Source: Gammaproteobacteria bacterium (GTDB lineage Bacteria > Pseudomonadota > Gammaproteobacteria > Burkholderiales > Burkholderiaceae_E). Taken from it: a stretch of DNA of 6,610 nucleotides. This document shows positions 6,161 through 6,610 of the stretch, piece after piece. The notes under the pieces were generated by a model. The model was given only the letters and a program-made list of their open reading frames with translations. It was not told the origin of the DNA and made no database searches. Location of the stretch: the NCBI GenBank assembly GCA_030425615.1, contig JAUIAI010000148.1, positions 1 through 6,610 on the forward strand, written 5' to 3'. Position 1 is the stretch's first letter; each line of letters begins with the position of its first letter. The position numbers were made by a program, and so were the translations under genes.

Positions 6161-6553
6161 ATGCGCATTCGTGAGCAGTCGGTGACCCGGCTGATCGGAC
6201 AACTATTGCTCGTCGCCCTGGCCTGGCTGCCGCTGCAGGCCGGTGCGTTCGAGGCGTTCACGATCCGCGACATCCGTGTCGAGGGTGTCCAACGTATCGA
6301 CCCCGGAACGGTGTTCAGCTACCTGCCCGTCCGGGTCGGTGAGCGCATGACCGACGAGCGCGCGAGCGAAGCCATCCGGGCATTGTTCGCCACCGGGTTC
6401 TTCAAGGACGTGCTCGGCATGGATGCGCTCCTGGTCGGGTTCGCCAATGACGATGACGCGATCCATTCCCCGAACGAAAAATACGACCTCAAGAGCTTTC
6501 ACAAGGGCATCCGGAGCTGGGCGCGCATTCTTGATGCCCTGACGCGCCGGTGA
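6161..6553 (+). CDS. bamA: Chimeric ORF: BamA N-terminus (signal peptide and start of POTRA1) fused in frame to an M20 peptidase C-terminus
   Basis: BamA is the outer-membrane beta-barrel that inserts other barrel proteins, normally about 770-800 residues: a signal peptide, five POTRA domains and a barrel. Here a clear signal peptide (residues 1-29, hydrophobic LIGQLLLVALAWLP, cleavage likely after QAGA) leads into the start of POTRA1. Recognisable POTRA1 segments are FTIRDIRVEGVQRI, GTVFSYLPVRVGE and SEAIRALFATGFFKDV (to residue 84, base 6412). The next codons no longer resemble BamA but match the end of an M20 peptidase, giving a 130-residue product. It would be exported but has neither a complete POTRA domain nor a barrel. 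The start lies 5 nt after the rseP stop, without a clear Shine-Dalgarno. The usual following genes (skp, lpxD) are absent because the sequence changes locus. Confidence 0.85.
   Translation: MRIREQSVTRLIGQLLLVALAWLPLQAGAFEAFTIRDIRVEGVQRIDPGTVFSYLPVRVGERMTDERASEAIRALFATGFFKDVLGMDALLVGFANDDDAIHSPNEKYDLKSFHKGIRSWARILDALTRR
6413..6553 (+). pseudogene. 3' remnant of an M20-family metallopeptidase (ArgE/DapE/dipeptidase type)
   Basis: The last 46 codons of the chimeric frame read as the C-terminus of an M20 amidohydrolase/dipeptidase. The region LGMDALLVGFANDDD is followed by AIHSPNEKYD, in which the His of HSPNE is the conserved C-terminal metal ligand of the family and the Glu is conserved. KSFHKGIRSWARILDAL follows as the terminal helix. 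The full protein would be about 450 residues or more, so about 90% is missing, including the other metal ligands and the lid domain. The TGA at 6551-6553 overlaps a GTG start of the next gene, which suggests the native M20 operon context is preserved on this side. The substrate cannot be told from this fragment. Confidence 0.75.
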
Positions 6554-6610
6554 GCGTGCTCGCCGGTTTTACCGATGCCCGCGCCGAGGTGAACGGGCAA
6601 ACCATCGCCT
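6550..6610 (+). CDS. Start of a probable alpha/beta hydrolase (3' end outside window)
   Basis: A GTG at 6550 overlaps the M20 stop by four bases (GTGA) and opens a frame that stays open to the window edge, giving VSVLAGFTDARAEVNGQTIA. The pattern GFTDARxEVNGxxI resembles the first strand of alpha/beta hydrolases such as haloalkane/haloacetate dehalogenase-like and epoxide hydrolase-like proteins, which continue with a glycine-rich oxyanion region. Only 20 residues are visible and no catalytic residue is included, so the family call is tentative. A second GTG at 6556 is an alternative start. Confidence 0.5.
   Translation, partial: MSVLAGFTDARAEVNGQTIA

Noticed and set aside
312..6414. The short string GACGT near all three joins as a shared recombination site
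   Set aside because: GACGT occurs many times elsewhere in this GC-rich window, for example in uppS, dxr and the undamaged part of rseP, so its presence near the joins is not informative.

Overview
This is high-GC, gene-dense DNA with every gene on the + strand. The backbone is the conserved proteobacterial cluster tsf-pyrH-frr-uppS-cdsA-dxr-rseP-bamA, which links translation factors, UMP synthesis, ribosome recycling, isoprenoid and phospholipid precursor synthesis, and envelope biogenesis. The wording of the EF-Ts, RseP, BamA and M20-peptidase segments resembles Betaproteobacteria, most likely Burkholderiales. That placement is recalled from family sequences; no search was run.

Layout: (1) Positions 1-243 hold the C-terminal end of a hydroxypyruvate isomerase-like protein (Hyi/OtnI). 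Its stop overlaps (ATGA) the start of an NAD-binding gene that looks like denD. (2) After roughly 14-20 codons that gene changes, in frame, into the C-terminal third of elongation factor Ts, ending at 602. (3) pyrH, frr, uppS, cdsA and dxr (662-4833) are complete, closely packed and of normal length. (4) rseP (4837-6155) is complete at both ends but has a frameshift near 5290, best explained by a small deletion of about 31 nt in the first PDZ domain. (5) bamA starts at 6161 with a signal peptide and the beginning of POTRA1. Near 6412 it switches, in frame, to the last 46 residues of an M20-family peptidase. (6) An alpha/beta-hydrolase-like gene starts at 6550, overlapping the M20 stop, and runs off the window.

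The main observation is therefore structural. A block of about 6.1 kb, from truncated tsf to truncated bamA, sits between fragments of apparently catabolic genes, with abrupt joins inside genes at both ends and a third lesion in rseP. EF-Ts and BamA are normally indispensable, and RseP often is, so this cannot be the only copy in a healthy cell. Either intact copies exist elsewhere (a partial duplication or insertion now decaying), or the sequence is a chimeric assembly or amplification product. The window alone cannot decide between these.

Where intact, the genes form an operon-like run. Stops and starts overlap or nearly touch (uppS/cdsA TGATG, cdsA/dxr ATGA, dxr-rseP 3 nt, rseP-bamA 5 nt). 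Dxr makes MEP for isoprenoids, UppS uses isoprenoid diphosphates to build the undecaprenyl carrier, CdsA makes CDP-diacylglycerol, and RseP and BamA serve envelope stress signalling and outer-membrane assembly. No stretch over 300 bases lacks a gene, and I saw no tRNA, rRNA, CRISPR array or insertion sequence.
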